A stretch of DNA of 64,000 nt from DASPKM01 sp963817075 (GCA_963817075.1 CAWFMT010000008.1:124001-188000); one strand, 5' to 3'. Positions 37,254-47,092 are shown, counted from the first letter of the stretch. Notes: generated by a model from the sequence alone, not told the origin. Numbers and translations are program-made.

Positions 37254-39458
37254 ATGGACCTCTTATACTTATTGAATTCGCTTTTTCGGAAAAAGTGGAT
37301 AATAATCTTCAGTACAATTATCGGGATTGGCGCAGGCGTTGCCTTTACATTTACGCTGCGTAAAACATATACTGCACTTGCGCAATATTCAACAGGTTTT
37401 ACAATTGGTCAGAAGGTAAAGATCCAGTCTGACGAAGCCCTGAACATCTTTGATATTGATTTCCGTTTCAGGAATGCATTTGAAACCTTCCGTTCTCCCA
37501 TAGTAATGGGCATGGTTGCATACAAACTTTTGCTCCATGATCTTTCAGCCAGCCAGCCTTACCGGAAACTTGACGAAAATCTAAAAGCGAAAACCAAGAT
37601 CGATGAGAAACTAGTGCCTCGCATGAAGTTGATCCTTGAGCAGAAGATCGCTGAAATGCAGGTCCTGGATGTAAATAATCCCGAAGAAAAAAAGATCAGC
37701 AACTTATTGGCTGCATACGAATACGACCACGGTTCCCTCATCAAAAGAATGACCACCCAACGAGTAGAGGGGAGTGATTACCTGAATATCTGGTTCACAT
37801 CAGAAAACCCGCAATTGTCATCCTTTGTTGTAAATGAACTTGGGGTCTCCTTCGAAAGATTTTATACCAACCTCTATGGGAGAAGGTCAACTGAATCCTC
37901 ATCACGTCTTGATAGTCTCACCAGCGCCAAGAGATTGGAACTGGATCAGATCACTAAGATCTACGAAAATTTCAGAAAGAAACAGGGTTCTCCGGATGTA
38001 GCAGGCAAGGCGACAGCTGCCATGGACATGGTAAATGAATTCAGTAATAAATATTCCGATGAACAGGCAAAATTGAATGGTTTCAGGCAGAAACTTGCAG
38101 CCATCAATAGCCAATTGGGGAATTATCCCGGCGCTCCAACAGTTACTACAAAAAATAACAATGCTGAGATTATTTCGCTCATGGCTGAGAACCGTGACCT
38201 TGCGGCACAAATTGCAGAAAGAGGAGGAAGCGCACCAGATCTCGAGAACAAGCGTGCAGCTAATCTTAAAAGAATTCAGGAACTCACCCCCCAATCCACA
38301 GGAACTTCAACTGGCACCAGGGCAGTAGAAAAAAGGGAAGACCTCATAAGAGAGAAAGGATTGCTGGAGGCAGATATTCGCGCATCGGAACAAAATGTGA
38401 GTCTATACAGAGTTCAATGGAGGGCAGCAGAAAATGTAGCCTCAACTGGTGGCGACCTAAACGTGATAGATCAAAAGTACCAGAGTGACGTAAAAATGGC
38501 CACGGATGAACTTACCTATCTTAAGGGTCGTCAGCAGGCAGCCCAGGATATGAACGTTGCTCCTGATATCAACTTCAAACAAACCTTATTAGGCCAGCCT
38601 CCTGCAGAACCAGATCCACAGCATAAGATGGTGATAGTTGCTGCTGCTGGATTTGCAATGCTTGTATTGTCAATGTTGCTCATCATCTTACTGGATCTTA
38701 TAGATGGTTCATTGAAAACCCCTTCAGTATTTCTAAGGAATACAAGATTGAAACTTTTGAGCACCGTGAATAAGATCAACCTGAAAAAGAAAAATGTTCT
38801 TCATTATTTCGATCCGAATAACACTCTCGAAAAACGATCAGAGGATGAAGATCTCTTTGTTGAAAACATTAGGAAGCTTCGGTACGAAATTGAACAAACG
38901 GGCAAGAAGATATTTTTATTCACAAGCAATCGACCTAAGGAAGGAAAAACCACGATCATGCAGGCATTGGCCAGCAGTTTCAGTATGAGTAAAAAGAAGA
39001 TCTTGCTGATCGATTCAAATTTTTCCAATAACACATTAACAAGGCAATTCGATGCCAAGCCGTCGCTTCAACAATTTAGTCTCAATGGCGGCGGGAAGAA
39101 TGTATTGGATAAGTTCTGGAGTATTACCAGCACAACGGATATTCTCAATGTTGATGTTGTTGGTTGTAACGAAGGAAATTTTACTCCTTCTGAAATTCTC
39201 CCGCAAAATAATTTGCTGGACAATCTGCGCGTCATAGCCTCAGAATATGATTATATTTTTATTGAAGGCGCGGCATTGAACAACCATGCTGATAGCAAAG
39301 AACTTTCTAAATATGTAGATGGGATCGTCTCGGTTTTCTCATCCAATTCGGTGATTCGTCAGACCGACAAAGACTCAATCCATTTTTTAAGAAATACCGG
39401 CAATAAATATGTTGGCGCTGTTTTAAATGGAGTAGAAGCTGAAAACGTTGACCTGTAA
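37254..39458 (+). CDS. Wzc-like polysaccharide co-polymerase with tyrosine-kinase-type ATPase domain
   Basis: 734-residue inner-membrane protein controlling length and export of exopolysaccharide. The Wzz-type N-terminus (helix about 14-33) leads to a long periplasmic part with coiled-coil character (about 200-440), a second helix (about 460-482), then a cytoplasmic MinD-like ATPase. Walker A is SNRPKEGKTTIMQ near 556-568 and the A' motif is ILLIDSN. The usual Walker B (hydrophobic stretch then D) reads YDYIFIEG, so the normal Asp is Glu. No terminal tyrosine cluster is seen. Kinase activity is therefore doubtful, though the structural role should hold. First gene of a tight operon running to 46921; the next start is 10 bp away. 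Confidence 0.85.
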   Translation: MDLLYLLNSLFRKKWIIIFSTIIGIGAGVAFTFTLRKTYTALAQYSTGFTIGQKVKIQSDEALNIFDIDFRFRNAFETFRSPIVMGMVAYKLLLHDLSASQPYRKLDENLKAKTKIDEKLVPRMKLILEQKIAEMQVLDVNNPEEKKISNLLAAYEYDHGSLIKRMTTQRVEGSDYLNIWFTSENPQLSSFVVNELGVSFERFYTNLYGRRSTESSSRLDSLTSAKRLELDQITKIYENFRKKQGSPDVAGKATAAMDMVNEFSNKYSDEQAKLNGFRQKLAAINSQLGNYPGAPTVTTKNNNAEIISLMAENRDLAAQIAERGGSAPDLENKRAANLKRIQELTPQSTGTSTGTRAVEKREDLIREKGLLEADIRASEQNVSLYRVQWRAAENVASTGGDLNVIDQKYQSDVKMATDELTYLKGRQQAAQDMNVAPDINFKQTLLGQPPAEPDPQHKMVIVAAAGFAMLVLSMLLIILLDLIDGSLKTPSVFLRNTRLKLLSTVNKINLKKKNVLHYFDPNNTLEKRSEDEDLFVENIRKLRYEIEQTGKKIFLFTSNRPKEGKTTIMQALASSFSMSKKKILLIDSNFSNNTLTRQFDAKPSLQQFSLNGGGKNVLDKFWSITSTTDILNVDVVGCNEGNFTPSEILPQNNLLDNLRVIASEYDYIFIEGAALNNHADSKELSKYVDGIVSVFSSNSVIRQTDKDSIHFLRNTGNKYVGAVLNGVEAENVDL

Positions 39459-39468
39459 ACCTTGAACC

Positions 39469-40632
39469 TTGCTTAATTCTTTATTCAATACAAAATATGT
39501 CTTAGGTCGAAACAGGAATCCCTGGGTAGACTATGCAAGAGGGATTTGTATTATCCTGGTATGCTACCGGCATACTTATGAAGGGTTGGTAAATTCCGGG
39601 CTTCTTCAACCTGCAGAGCATGGAATACTTCAATATCTGAACGTTTATTTCTTCAGTTTCAGAATGCCTTTGTTCTTTATCGTTTCAGGCATCTTCGTGG
39701 GGATGAGTCTCGCAAAAAAAGGCGTCGGAAATTATATTGAAGACAGGCTTCGGTATATTTTTTATCCGCTGGTGATTTGGGGATCTATCCAGATCACGCT
39801 TCAGCTTTTCATGGCTAATTATGCAAATGCCACCAGGGAACCTATCGATTACCTGTATCTGATTATCGCTCCAAGAGAGATAGAGCAATTCTGGTATCTC
39901 AATGCTTTGTTCTTTGTGGGAGTATTGTATGTTATCCTCAAGGTAAAGCTGAAATTCACTGCCTACCAGCAATTGATCCTTGGAAGTGCATTGTATCTGA
40001 TCGCAGCGATCTGCCTGGATGAGAAAATTAATCTCGGGCTATTCGTTGACATCTTTTTCTTCTACCCGTTCTTCGCCATTGGAGATTGTATTTCCCACCT
40101 GGTGATGGATCCCGAAAAAAGATCGAAGCTATTGTCACTGAAATCATTTCTATTTATTCTTCCCTTGTTTTTGATTGGACAGTATGTATTTACCAATCTC
40201 AATCTTAAGCATAATGATGACTACTATGTACATCATTCGCTGCCGGCACTTTTTGCATTGATCGCTATTATCGGCTGTGCGTTTATAGTGAACGTCTGTT
40301 ATTTTATGGAAAGAGCAAATTCAGTGAGGTTCCTGCGCGTGATAGGATATCACTCTTTATACATCTATATTATGCACCTGATCATCATTGCAGGACTCAG
40401 GGCAGTTTACACAAAAGTATTTGGGTTGACTAACGTTTATCTTTTCATTCTTTTGGCAATATCGCTTGGAATTCTGTTGCCAATTGTCACTTACAACCTG
40501 GCAAACAGAATAGGCGCAGGTTGGATCTTTGAATTGAAGAAAAACAGATCGAAAAAACAAATATCAGATTTGCCGCAAGGATATATTCCCAAGGTTAACA
40601 ATGCAAACCCTGAGACTGTTATCGCGGACTAA
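39469..40632 (+). CDS. Acyltransferase 3 family membrane protein
   Basis: 387-residue polytopic protein of the acyltransferase-3 (OafA/OatA) family, which passes acetyl or other acyl groups across the inner membrane onto glycans. The N-terminal signature is WVDYARGICIILVCYRHTYE, with the conserved R and H, followed by FFSFRMPLFFIVSGIF and about ten helices. The start is a TTG at 39469, since a stop lies just upstream and the first ATG would remove the signature. It is 10 bp after the wzc-like gene. A second family member is at 44163, so two acylations are possible. The esterases around the locus could remove such groups (inference). Confidence 0.85.
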   Translation: MLNSLFNTKYVLGRNRNPWVDYARGICIILVCYRHTYEGLVNSGLLQPAEHGILQYLNVYFFSFRMPLFFIVSGIFVGMSLAKKGVGNYIEDRLRYIFYPLVIWGSIQITLQLFMANYANATREPIDYLYLIIAPREIEQFWYLNALFFVGVLYVILKVKLKFTAYQQLILGSALYLIAAICLDEKINLGLFVDIFFFYPFFAIGDCISHLVMDPEKRSKLLSLKSFLFILPLFLIGQYVFTNLNLKHNDDYYVHHSLPALFALIAIIGCAFIVNVCYFMERANSVRFLRVIGYHSLYIYIMHLIIIAGLRAVYTKVFGLTNVYLFILLAISLGILLPIVTYNLANRIGAGWIFELKKNRSKKQISDLPQGYIPKVNNANPETVIAD

Positions 40633-40655
40633 GGCTTTCGTTAGGCATTTACCCA

Positions 40656-41873
40656 ATGGAACATAAGACTATTCAAAATAGAGACATCGTACTTTTTGGT
40701 TTCATGGCCTGGGATGGACCAATTGCCAGCAACTTCAAGGAAATGGCATTTGAGCTTTCCCGGTACAACAGGGTATTGTATGTAAATCGTGCAATGGATC
40801 GCGCCACACTGGCCAGAAATAAGAATACCCCGAAGAAAGATCCTAAAAACAAGATCGAGAAGGTTTCAGACAGCCTGTGGGTTCTGCATCCTTCAACTGT
40901 AATGGAATCCATCAACTGGATACCAATAAATTTTATTTACGATATTCTTTCAAGAGCAAATACCAAGAAGCTTGCGAAGGAGATCAGGGAAACGATGACA
41001 ACCCTTGAATTCAGAAATACGATCCTTATAAATGATAATGATTTTTTCCGCGGGCATGGGATGAAAGAATTGCTCAATAGCACAGACCATATATTTTATA
41101 TCCGTGATTATCTCACTTATCAACCATGGTTCAGACGTCATGGTCCCAGGATGGAGAAGAAACTACTTGAACAGGCGGATTTAGTAGTTGCTAATTCAAC
41201 TTATCTCGCAAACTATGCAAGGAAGTTTAATAAACTTTCCTTTGACATTGGACAAGGATGTGAGCTTGATAATTATATGGTAGATGATCTGCCGCAGCCA
41301 GAGGACGTTGGTTCAATTCCAAGGCCAATCATCGGTTATACCGGAGCCATTAGCGGAACCCGACTGGATGCTGATGTCATCGCGCATATTGCCAGCAATA
41401 TTCCCGAAGTAAGTGTTGTTCTAGTTGGCCCGCTTTCAGACAATTTTCCAGGAGAATCATTAAAACAATATTCTAACGTGCATTTCCTTGGAAGCAAGCC
41501 ACCTTCCACTATTCCTAATTATGTGTTCCAGTTTGATGTTTGCATGAACCCTCAACAGGTTAATCAACTAACCATTGGAAATTATCCAAGGAAGGCGGAT
41601 GAATACCTGGCCATGGGCAAACCAATGGTAGCTACTGAAACGGAAGCAATGGAAATGTTTCGCGACCATGTGTTCTTATGCAGGACCAAGGATGATTATG
41701 TCACTAACATCAGGAATATATTAAAGAATAAAGAACTCCAGAACGGCGAGGCAAAAAGCAGAAGGCAAGAATTTGCACAATCGCATTCATGGCAGGAGAG
41801 TATCGGCCGGATGGGAGATGCATACTTTGCCTACAAAAATGAAAGAAATGAATTCGAGCAGAAGAAACCATAA
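40656..41873 (+). CDS. Glycosyltransferase, GT1/GT4-like (GT-B fold)
   Basis: 405-residue cytoplasmic GT-B enzyme resembling WcaI/GumK-type transferases. The N-terminal Rossmann half includes FGFMAWDGPIASNFKE and the acceptor-side stretch DLVVANSTYLANYARKF. The C-terminal half shows IIGYTGAISGTRLDADVI (the phosphate-binding loop start), VVLVGPLSD, VHFLGSKP and the RKADEYLAMGKPMVATET motif with the family E-x7-E pattern. It would add one sugar from a nucleotide donor to the lipid-linked unit. The 3' end overlaps a small membrane-peptide ORF (41839). Confidence 0.85.
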   Translation: MEHKTIQNRDIVLFGFMAWDGPIASNFKEMAFELSRYNRVLYVNRAMDRATLARNKNTPKKDPKNKIEKVSDSLWVLHPSTVMESINWIPINFIYDILSRANTKKLAKEIRETMTTLEFRNTILINDNDFFRGHGMKELLNSTDHIFYIRDYLTYQPWFRRHGPRMEKKLLEQADLVVANSTYLANYARKFNKLSFDIGQGCELDNYMVDDLPQPEDVGSIPRPIIGYTGAISGTRLDADVIAHIASNIPEVSVVLVGPLSDNFPGESLKQYSNVHFLGSKPPSTIPNYVFQFDVCMNPQQVNQLTIGNYPRKADEYLAMGKPMVATETEAMEMFRDHVFLCRTKDDYVTNIRNILKNKELQNGEAKSRRQEFAQSHSWQESIGRMGDAYFAYKNERNEFEQKKP

Positions 41874-41949
41874 GGTGTTTGAAAATATCACCACTCTATT
41901 TGTTATAGCATTCCTATTGGGCATGTTCATTAAATTCCTGTTCTTGTAG
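41839..41949 (+). CDS. Small single-helix membrane peptide (36 residues)
   Basis: An ATG at 41839 opens a frame with a basic start (MKEMNSSRRNHKVFEN) and one strong transmembrane helix (TLFVIAFLLGMFIKFLFL). It overlaps the glycosyltransferase end by 35 bp, and its TAG stop directly abuts the ATG of the Wzy-like gene at 41950. That exact fit fills the only larger gap in this operon and suggests coupled translation. I do not recognise a family. It could stabilise the Wzy- or Wzc-like protein in the membrane. The ORF is short, so chance cannot be excluded. Confidence 0.6.
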   Translation: MKEMNSSRRNHKVFENITTLFVIAFLLGMFIKFLFL

Positions 41950-43440
41950 ATGAACCTTTCATTGAACGATACCAGGAGCAGCATTAGAAGTTGGTTGAGA
42001 TATAATTTTCTCACCAAGAAACTGAATACTCCACTTGGTTACATTTTGCTTGGGCTTATTGCAATTTTGATTGCCTATACCTCGGCCTATGTTAGCTATA
42101 AGCTGGTTTTCGGATTAATTGTAATTTTTGCCGGGGCGGTATTGGCTGTTGCTTCGGTACTCTTCCCATATTTTGGATTTTATTGGGTGATGATTTTATC
42201 GGTCCTGATCTTCACACCAGAAAGATTATTCGGTCTCTTTTTACCATTTGGAATAGTGGTGGAGATTTATACTTATCTGACTCTTTTGGGAGTGTTGACC
42301 CGGGAATATGGAAAACAGCAGATACAACGCGAGTTCTGGAGGCAGCCAATCACCATCATTTTAATTGTTCTGCTTTTGTTTTATACGGCGGAAGGAGCAA
42401 ATCCTTCTATGTATGGAATTCTTGGTTGGTTTAATTTTTATAGAAAATTCATAAGCTTTCTGGCTTTTTATCTAATTGCCTATTCACTTTTAAATAGCAA
42501 GGCGCAGGTCTGGACCTTCATAAAGTTCTGGATTATCATGGTCACGCTACTTGCACTTTACACCATAAAACAGCAATTAATTGGCTTCGCGAACTGGGAA
42601 TATTATTGGCTGATTGCTGATAAGGATAGGTATGATCTGTATTTTCAGCAGGGATTTGTTAGAAAGTTTGCCATCCTTGCTGATCCTGCTGCTGCGGGCG
42701 CTTTGTTTGCGTCAATGTCTGTATTTCTTCTCGTGTTGGGATTGAGAACCAGGGAAGCCAAGATCAAATGGCTGCTTTATATTGCTTCAGTTTTCAATAT
42801 GGTTGCCTCCAGTTTTACCGGAACACGGACTGCAAACCTCATGATCATAGCTGGAATTCTGTTTTACTGTGTGGCAACTATCTATGAAAAAAGGACAATT
42901 CGGTTCTTTATTGGAGCCATCGTTGGATTTTTACTTCTCCTGTTCATACCGGTCTATAACCCTGTAGTAATTCGTATCAGGACCACCTTTCAGGGTTCAA
43001 ATGATCCTTCTGCCGCCCTAAGAAATTTCAACAGGGCTCGAATTCAGCCATATATTTACTCCCATCCTATTGGAGGGGGGATCTATACATCACTAGTGGA
43101 AGGACCGATCTATAATCCCGGCCATCCATTGAGCCGTTTCTCCCCTGATAGCGGTTATATGAAAATTGCAGTGGAACAGGGACCTATAGGTCTTGCATTG
43201 GCCCTGATCTTTTATTACCTTATTCTTCGAACGGGGGTCAAAAATTTCTTTCGAACCCGAGATCCTGTGAAGCGTGACTGGTACATTAGCATTTTGTGCA
43301 TGATTTTCGCTTTATTAGTGGGACAATATTCACAGGTCCTCATCGGCCAATATCCAACAATCTTTTTCTTTTATGCAACAATGGCAATATTCATTAAGCT
43401 GGCAAAATTTGAAAACAACCAACCATCATTAAACTCATAA
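41950..43440 (+). CDS. O-antigen ligase/polymerase-like membrane protein (Wzy_C type)
   Basis: 496-residue polytopic protein with about eleven to twelve helices and a large loop typical of the O-antigen ligase (Wzy_C/WaaL) family. The core is SSFTGTRTANLMIIAG and the loop contains IYSHPIGGGIYTS and FSPDSGYMKIAVEQG, the H-P-x-G-x-G and D-S-x-Y-M signature of this family. In an exopolysaccharide operon the likely role is polymerising lipid-linked repeat units in the periplasm. The start directly follows the stop of the small membrane peptide; the next gene starts 5 bp after its end. Confidence 0.85.
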   Translation: MNLSLNDTRSSIRSWLRYNFLTKKLNTPLGYILLGLIAILIAYTSAYVSYKLVFGLIVIFAGAVLAVASVLFPYFGFYWVMILSVLIFTPERLFGLFLPFGIVVEIYTYLTLLGVLTREYGKQQIQREFWRQPITIILIVLLLFYTAEGANPSMYGILGWFNFYRKFISFLAFYLIAYSLLNSKAQVWTFIKFWIIMVTLLALYTIKQQLIGFANWEYYWLIADKDRYDLYFQQGFVRKFAILADPAAAGALFASMSVFLLVLGLRTREAKIKWLLYIASVFNMVASSFTGTRTANLMIIAGILFYCVATIYEKRTIRFFIGAIVGFLLLLFIPVYNPVVIRIRTTFQGSNDPSAALRNFNRARIQPYIYSHPIGGGIYTSLVEGPIYNPGHPLSRFSPDSGYMKIAVEQGPIGLALALIFYYLILRTGVKNFFRTRDPVKRDWYISILCMIFALLVGQYSQVLIGQYPTIFFFYATMAIFIKLAKFENNQPSLNS

Positions 43441-43445
43441 TTGGC

Positions 43446-44156
43446 ATGAAAAAATTATTCATTTGCGTAATTACAATCTCGGCTTACCTAAGCACCACGG
43501 CACAGGTTATCCGTGAAGGCGAAAAATACCGGAGCAATGTTGATATTTCAAAGATCAAGGACGTAAGGGAAAAGCTGGTGCACTTGGCAATGCAGAACCC
43601 GGATTACGAAATATCTGACCGCATGGTGAACAGGTCATTCTATGAACTTCAAAAGGCAAAGGGAGGTTGGCTTGGAGCTGTTTCAGCCCAGTACAACGTA
43701 AATGAATTTTCCCTCAAGCAGAACAGTGGAAATGGCGTTGCCAACCTCTATCCGAGATATAATTTTGGTGTGAATGTTCCTCTTGACCTCTTTACAACCC
43801 AAAGGAATAATGTAAAAGCAGCAAGGGAAACCTATATGATCAGCGAAGCTGAGAGAAATAAGCAATTCCGGAATATCAGGGCCGAAGTGCTTACCAGGTA
43901 TGAAGATTTCCTGATGTACAAAACGTTGTTAGACCTGCAGGTGCGATTAACGCAGGATGAATACACTACATATATCACAAAGGAAAAAGACTTTCAGGAA
44001 AATTTTATTGATCAGAAAGAATACAACCAGTTCGTAAGATCTTACAATGAACAATTGGCGAAACAGGCCGAAACGCAAAGAAATTATAATATCGCAAAGT
44101 TGCGTATCGAAGAGATGATTGGTATTCCGATAGAACAGGTAATCGGCACGAAATAA
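43446..44156 (+). CDS. TolC-like outer-membrane efflux domain protein, half length
   Basis: 236 residues with a signal peptide (to about 20, ...LSTTAQ). The protein has one TolC-type repeat: an amphipathic helix, a strand pair (YPRYNFGVNVPLDLFTTQRN, where GVNVPLDLF is the family beta motif), and long helices that end with YNIAKLRIEEMIGIPIEQV, the usual end of an OEP domain. Full TolC proteins carry two such repeats (about 450 residues), so this is half size and could form a hexamer or larger assembly. Gaps to its neighbours are 5 and 6 bp. It may supply the outer-membrane step for the polymer, since no Wza-type gene was found. Confidence 0.7.
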   Translation: MKKLFICVITISAYLSTTAQVIREGEKYRSNVDISKIKDVREKLVHLAMQNPDYEISDRMVNRSFYELQKAKGGWLGAVSAQYNVNEFSLKQNSGNGVANLYPRYNFGVNVPLDLFTTQRNNVKAARETYMISEAERNKQFRNIRAEVLTRYEDFLMYKTLLDLQVRLTQDEYTTYITKEKDFQENFIDQKEYNQFVRSYNEQLAKQAETQRNYNIAKLRIEEMIGIPIEQVIGTK

Positions 44157-44162
44157 TTCTTA

Positions 44163-45350
44163 ATGCAGCAATCCACCCCTACTCTTCCAACACCCGTTCA
44201 GAAGGAGAAAATTTTCTTTCCCAATCTGGACGGATTAAGATTTATTTCCTTCTTCCTTGTCTTTTTGTATCATACTTATATTACTTTTTACAAAAACATC
44301 AGGGACACCAGTCCCGATGCATATGATTATGCAAAAAGGTTATTCCAGCATGGCGATCTTGGAGTAAATTTTTTCTTTGTTCTGAGTGGTTTTCTCATCA
44401 CATATCTACTAATTAAGGAACGCGAGTACACAGGGACAATCCATGTAGGAAATTTCTATATGCGACGCATTCTTCGTATCTGGCCATTATTCTATCTATG
44501 TGTATTTATAGGATTTGTTGCCTTTCCATTTGTAAAAACTCTGGTTGGCCAAAAACCTGATGAAATTGCAAACCCGATCTACTATTTCTTCTTTGTAAAC
44601 AATTTTGACTTCATGAGTCACTGGCCAAGGCTCACAGATTCAACGACCCTTTCGGTATTGTGGTCGGTGGCCGTAGAAGAACAATTCTATCTGACCTGGC
44701 CGGTAATACTGAGGTTTGTTCCAAAAAAATATTATCGATTCGTTTTCCTCGCAATCATGGCCCTTTCGCTTGTATTCCGTTCGTTCCATACGGAGTTCAA
44801 TGATCATGGTCACGCATATCGGTATTTCAATACTTTCTCTCTTATTGGCGATATGGCATTTGGTGGACTTCTCGCCTACTATTGTTCCTTTGATAATCGA
44901 TTCAAAAGATTCATGACCAACCTTAGCAGACTGCAAATCGGGATGATCTATCTGGGAGCCATAGTTGTAACATTTTTCAAAACTGATCTTTTTTATCAGA
45001 ATGCTTTTACCGTGACTATTGAAAGAATTGTGATCGCATTCTTTTACGGGATGATAATTGTTGAACAATGTTACTCCAAGCGTTCGTTTTTCAAGATGAG
45101 CCAGTTCAAAACAATCAGTAAACTTGGCATTTATACTTACGGACTATACTGCCTGCACTTACTTGGATTTTTTCTGACCGATCTAATAGTCTCCAGGGCT
45201 GGTTGGAATAAAGCGACCTTTGCAATTGCGCTCAGCAGCACATTTCTGGCACTTATTCTCTCGATCATTATTGCACTAACATCATACCATCTGTATGAGA
45301 AGTGGTTCTTAAGATTAAAAGATAAATTTGCGTTCATCGTAAAGAAATAA
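44163..45350 (+). CDS. Acyltransferase 3 family protein (OafA/YrhL-like)
   Basis: 395-residue polytopic membrane acyltransferase. Signature elements are FPNLDGLRFISFFLVFLYHT (conserved DGLR and H), HGDLGVNFFFVLSGFLITYL, NFYMRRILRIWPLFY and VLWSVAVEEQFYLTWPVIL, the full OafA set. It likely O-acylates a sugar of the polymer in the periplasm, using acyl groups passed across the membrane. It is closer to classical OafA than the 39469 protein. Six bases separate it from the TolC-like gene and five from the next. Confidence 0.9.
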   Translation: MQQSTPTLPTPVQKEKIFFPNLDGLRFISFFLVFLYHTYITFYKNIRDTSPDAYDYAKRLFQHGDLGVNFFFVLSGFLITYLLIKEREYTGTIHVGNFYMRRILRIWPLFYLCVFIGFVAFPFVKTLVGQKPDEIANPIYYFFFVNNFDFMSHWPRLTDSTTLSVLWSVAVEEQFYLTWPVILRFVPKKYYRFVFLAIMALSLVFRSFHTEFNDHGHAYRYFNTFSLIGDMAFGGLLAYYCSFDNRFKRFMTNLSRLQIGMIYLGAIVVTFFKTDLFYQNAFTVTIERIVIAFFYGMIIVEQCYSKRSFFKMSQFKTISKLGIYTYGLYCLHLLGFFLTDLIVSRAGWNKATFAIALSSTFLALILSIIIALTSYHLYEKWFLRLKDKFAFIVKK

Positions 45351-45355
45351 CCTTG

Positions 45356-46921
45356 ATGAAATCCAGAAGTGCTGACGCTCAGGTCCTAGTTTTTATTTCC
45401 TTTTTAATTATATATCTTCTAACTCTCACTTCAAATTTTACAGCACCTCATGATTCCATGACATATCTCCTGATGCTCAAGGAAAAAGAACATTTATGGC
45501 ATGTGCATCATCTTTTGTACCATCAACTTTCTTATTACTGGCTCGCATTCTGGAAGTCTATTTTTCCTGGTGTTCAGGATTATCTGATTGTTGAAACCAT
45601 AAGCAGTTTATTTGGAGCAGGGACAGTCACGATATCATTTCTCTTTCTTCGCAGAAGATTTCAGTTGCCGAGGATCACATCCTGGCTGGGAGCCGGGGTA
45701 ATAGCATTCTCTTACGGGATATGGTTTTACAGCGTGAATGTGGAAGTATACGCGCCTTCACTATTCTTTTCATTTTGGATGTTATATGTTGTCACCAAAA
45801 AGCAATGGAATGCAAAGGACCTCTGGTTTTCTGCCTTACTCCACTCCATAGCGATCCTCTTTCACCAAATGAACATTTTAATCCTTCCAATAATCCTTTA
45901 CAAAATATTTGAGCAGCGGAAGAATATCTATGTATATAAAAGCATTCTTTGGTACGCAATAACTGGAGTTGTCCTGGTAGGAGGAGTGTATTTCCTTGCC
46001 GGGAGATATGGAGAAGGAAAAACAGATTTTTCCAGCTGGTTTAGCTGGGTTCAGGGATACACCAGTGGCAATGAATATTGGAGACCTCTCAGTATTAAAA
46101 CCCCTGTACTTGCAGCAGTAGGCTTCAGTCATACATTCCTGGGGGGCCATTTTTTCTTCAGACTGGGACTGGAATCCTGGTTTGCGTCGCTCCTATCCTC
46201 ACATTCACTCGGAGATGAAATCTTTCTTTCAAGATCAATTCCAATTTGGGTTGATTTCATAATGTTTGCACTTACTCCAATTCTCCTATTTCTTTCCGTA
46301 ATCTTGTTTATTCGCTTTATTAAGAAGTTCAGGGCTCTGATCCGGACGCAATCCTCTGTTATTATTCCGCTCCTTTTGTATTTTCTGATTAACTCATTTT
46401 ACTTTCTGTTTTGGGTTCCGGAAATTCTTGAATTCTGGCTGGGGCAATGTATAGTTTTTTGGCTTTTGATCATCGGGACCTATGAACCCATCAATAAGAA
46501 ATCAACCCTGATAATAGGGTCCATTATGTCCTTACTATTTACAATCAATTACGTGAGTAGTATCAGACCTATGCAGAACCCAAACAATGATATCGGATAT
46601 GTAAGGGTTGAAAAAATTAAGGAACTGGCGAAAAAAGATGATCTGATAATTGTACAGGACAAATGGCTGCTTAAAGAATTTCTTGAATATTATACTGATG
46701 CGAAGGTTGTAATTGTTCCAACAATTGCCAGCGAACAAGTGGCCGTGCTTGCAGAATTGCAGCAAAAATTAGATGCTGGAAAAACTATCTATATCTTCCC
46801 GGAAACAAGAAGTGAAAACGCTTCCCCTGATAAAAATTTCATTCCCACTATTTTGAATAAACATAAGGAGCGTTCCAGGCTGATACAGAAAGAATACACT
46901 GAAATCTGGGAAATCAGATAA
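45356..46921 (+). CDS. Polytopic membrane protein, PMT/GT39-like glycosyltransferase candidate
   Basis: 521 residues from ATG 45356 (a TTG lies one codon upstream). About eleven helices; the first periplasmic loop holds TSNFTAPHDSMTYLL and EHLWHVHHLLYHQLSYY, with an acidic Asp early in the loop as in GT-C enzymes, and later YSVNVEVYAPSLFFSF, as in DUF2723/PMT-type proteins. The C-terminal 100 residues are soluble (KKDDLIIVQDKWLLKEFLEY). Probably a lipid-linked sugar transferase or protein glycosyltransferase of GT-C fold. Last gene of the operon; a hairpin with a T-tract lies about 150 bp downstream. Confidence 0.65.
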   Translation: MKSRSADAQVLVFISFLIIYLLTLTSNFTAPHDSMTYLLMLKEKEHLWHVHHLLYHQLSYYWLAFWKSIFPGVQDYLIVETISSLFGAGTVTISFLFLRRRFQLPRITSWLGAGVIAFSYGIWFYSVNVEVYAPSLFFSFWMLYVVTKKQWNAKDLWFSALLHSIAILFHQMNILILPIILYKIFEQRKNIYVYKSILWYAITGVVLVGGVYFLAGRYGEGKTDFSSWFSWVQGYTSGNEYWRPLSIKTPVLAAVGFSHTFLGGHFFFRLGLESWFASLLSSHSLGDEIFLSRSIPIWVDFIMFALTPILLFLSVILFIRFIKKFRALIRTQSSVIIPLLLYFLINSFYFLFWVPEILEFWLGQCIVFWLLIIGTYEPINKKSTLIIGSIMSLLFTINYVSSIRPMQNPNNDIGYVRVEKIKELAKKDDLIIVQDKWLLKEFLEYYTDAKVVIVPTIASEQVAVLAELQQKLDAGKTIYIFPETRSENASPDKNFIPTILNKHKERSRLIQKEYTEIWEIR

Positions 46922-47067
46922 GAAAATTTCAAGATCCAAATAACAAATTCCAAAGAATTCCCAATTCACAAGCATTCAATGGTGCATTCCAATTTGGGAC
47001 CCGTCAAATGATGGAAAAAAATCAATAATCAAATTTCAAAGCATACAAGAAAAACTAATTAAAATCG

Positions 47068-47092
47068 AATCTCAATATTTGAGATTTTTTTC
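47068..47092 (+). terminator. Hairpin with T-tract downstream of the exopolysaccharide operon
   Basis: AATCTCAA-TA-TTTGAGATT followed by seven T residues. It lies about 147 bp after the last gene of the operon. The stem is AT-rich, so its strength is uncertain. Confidence 0.6.
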
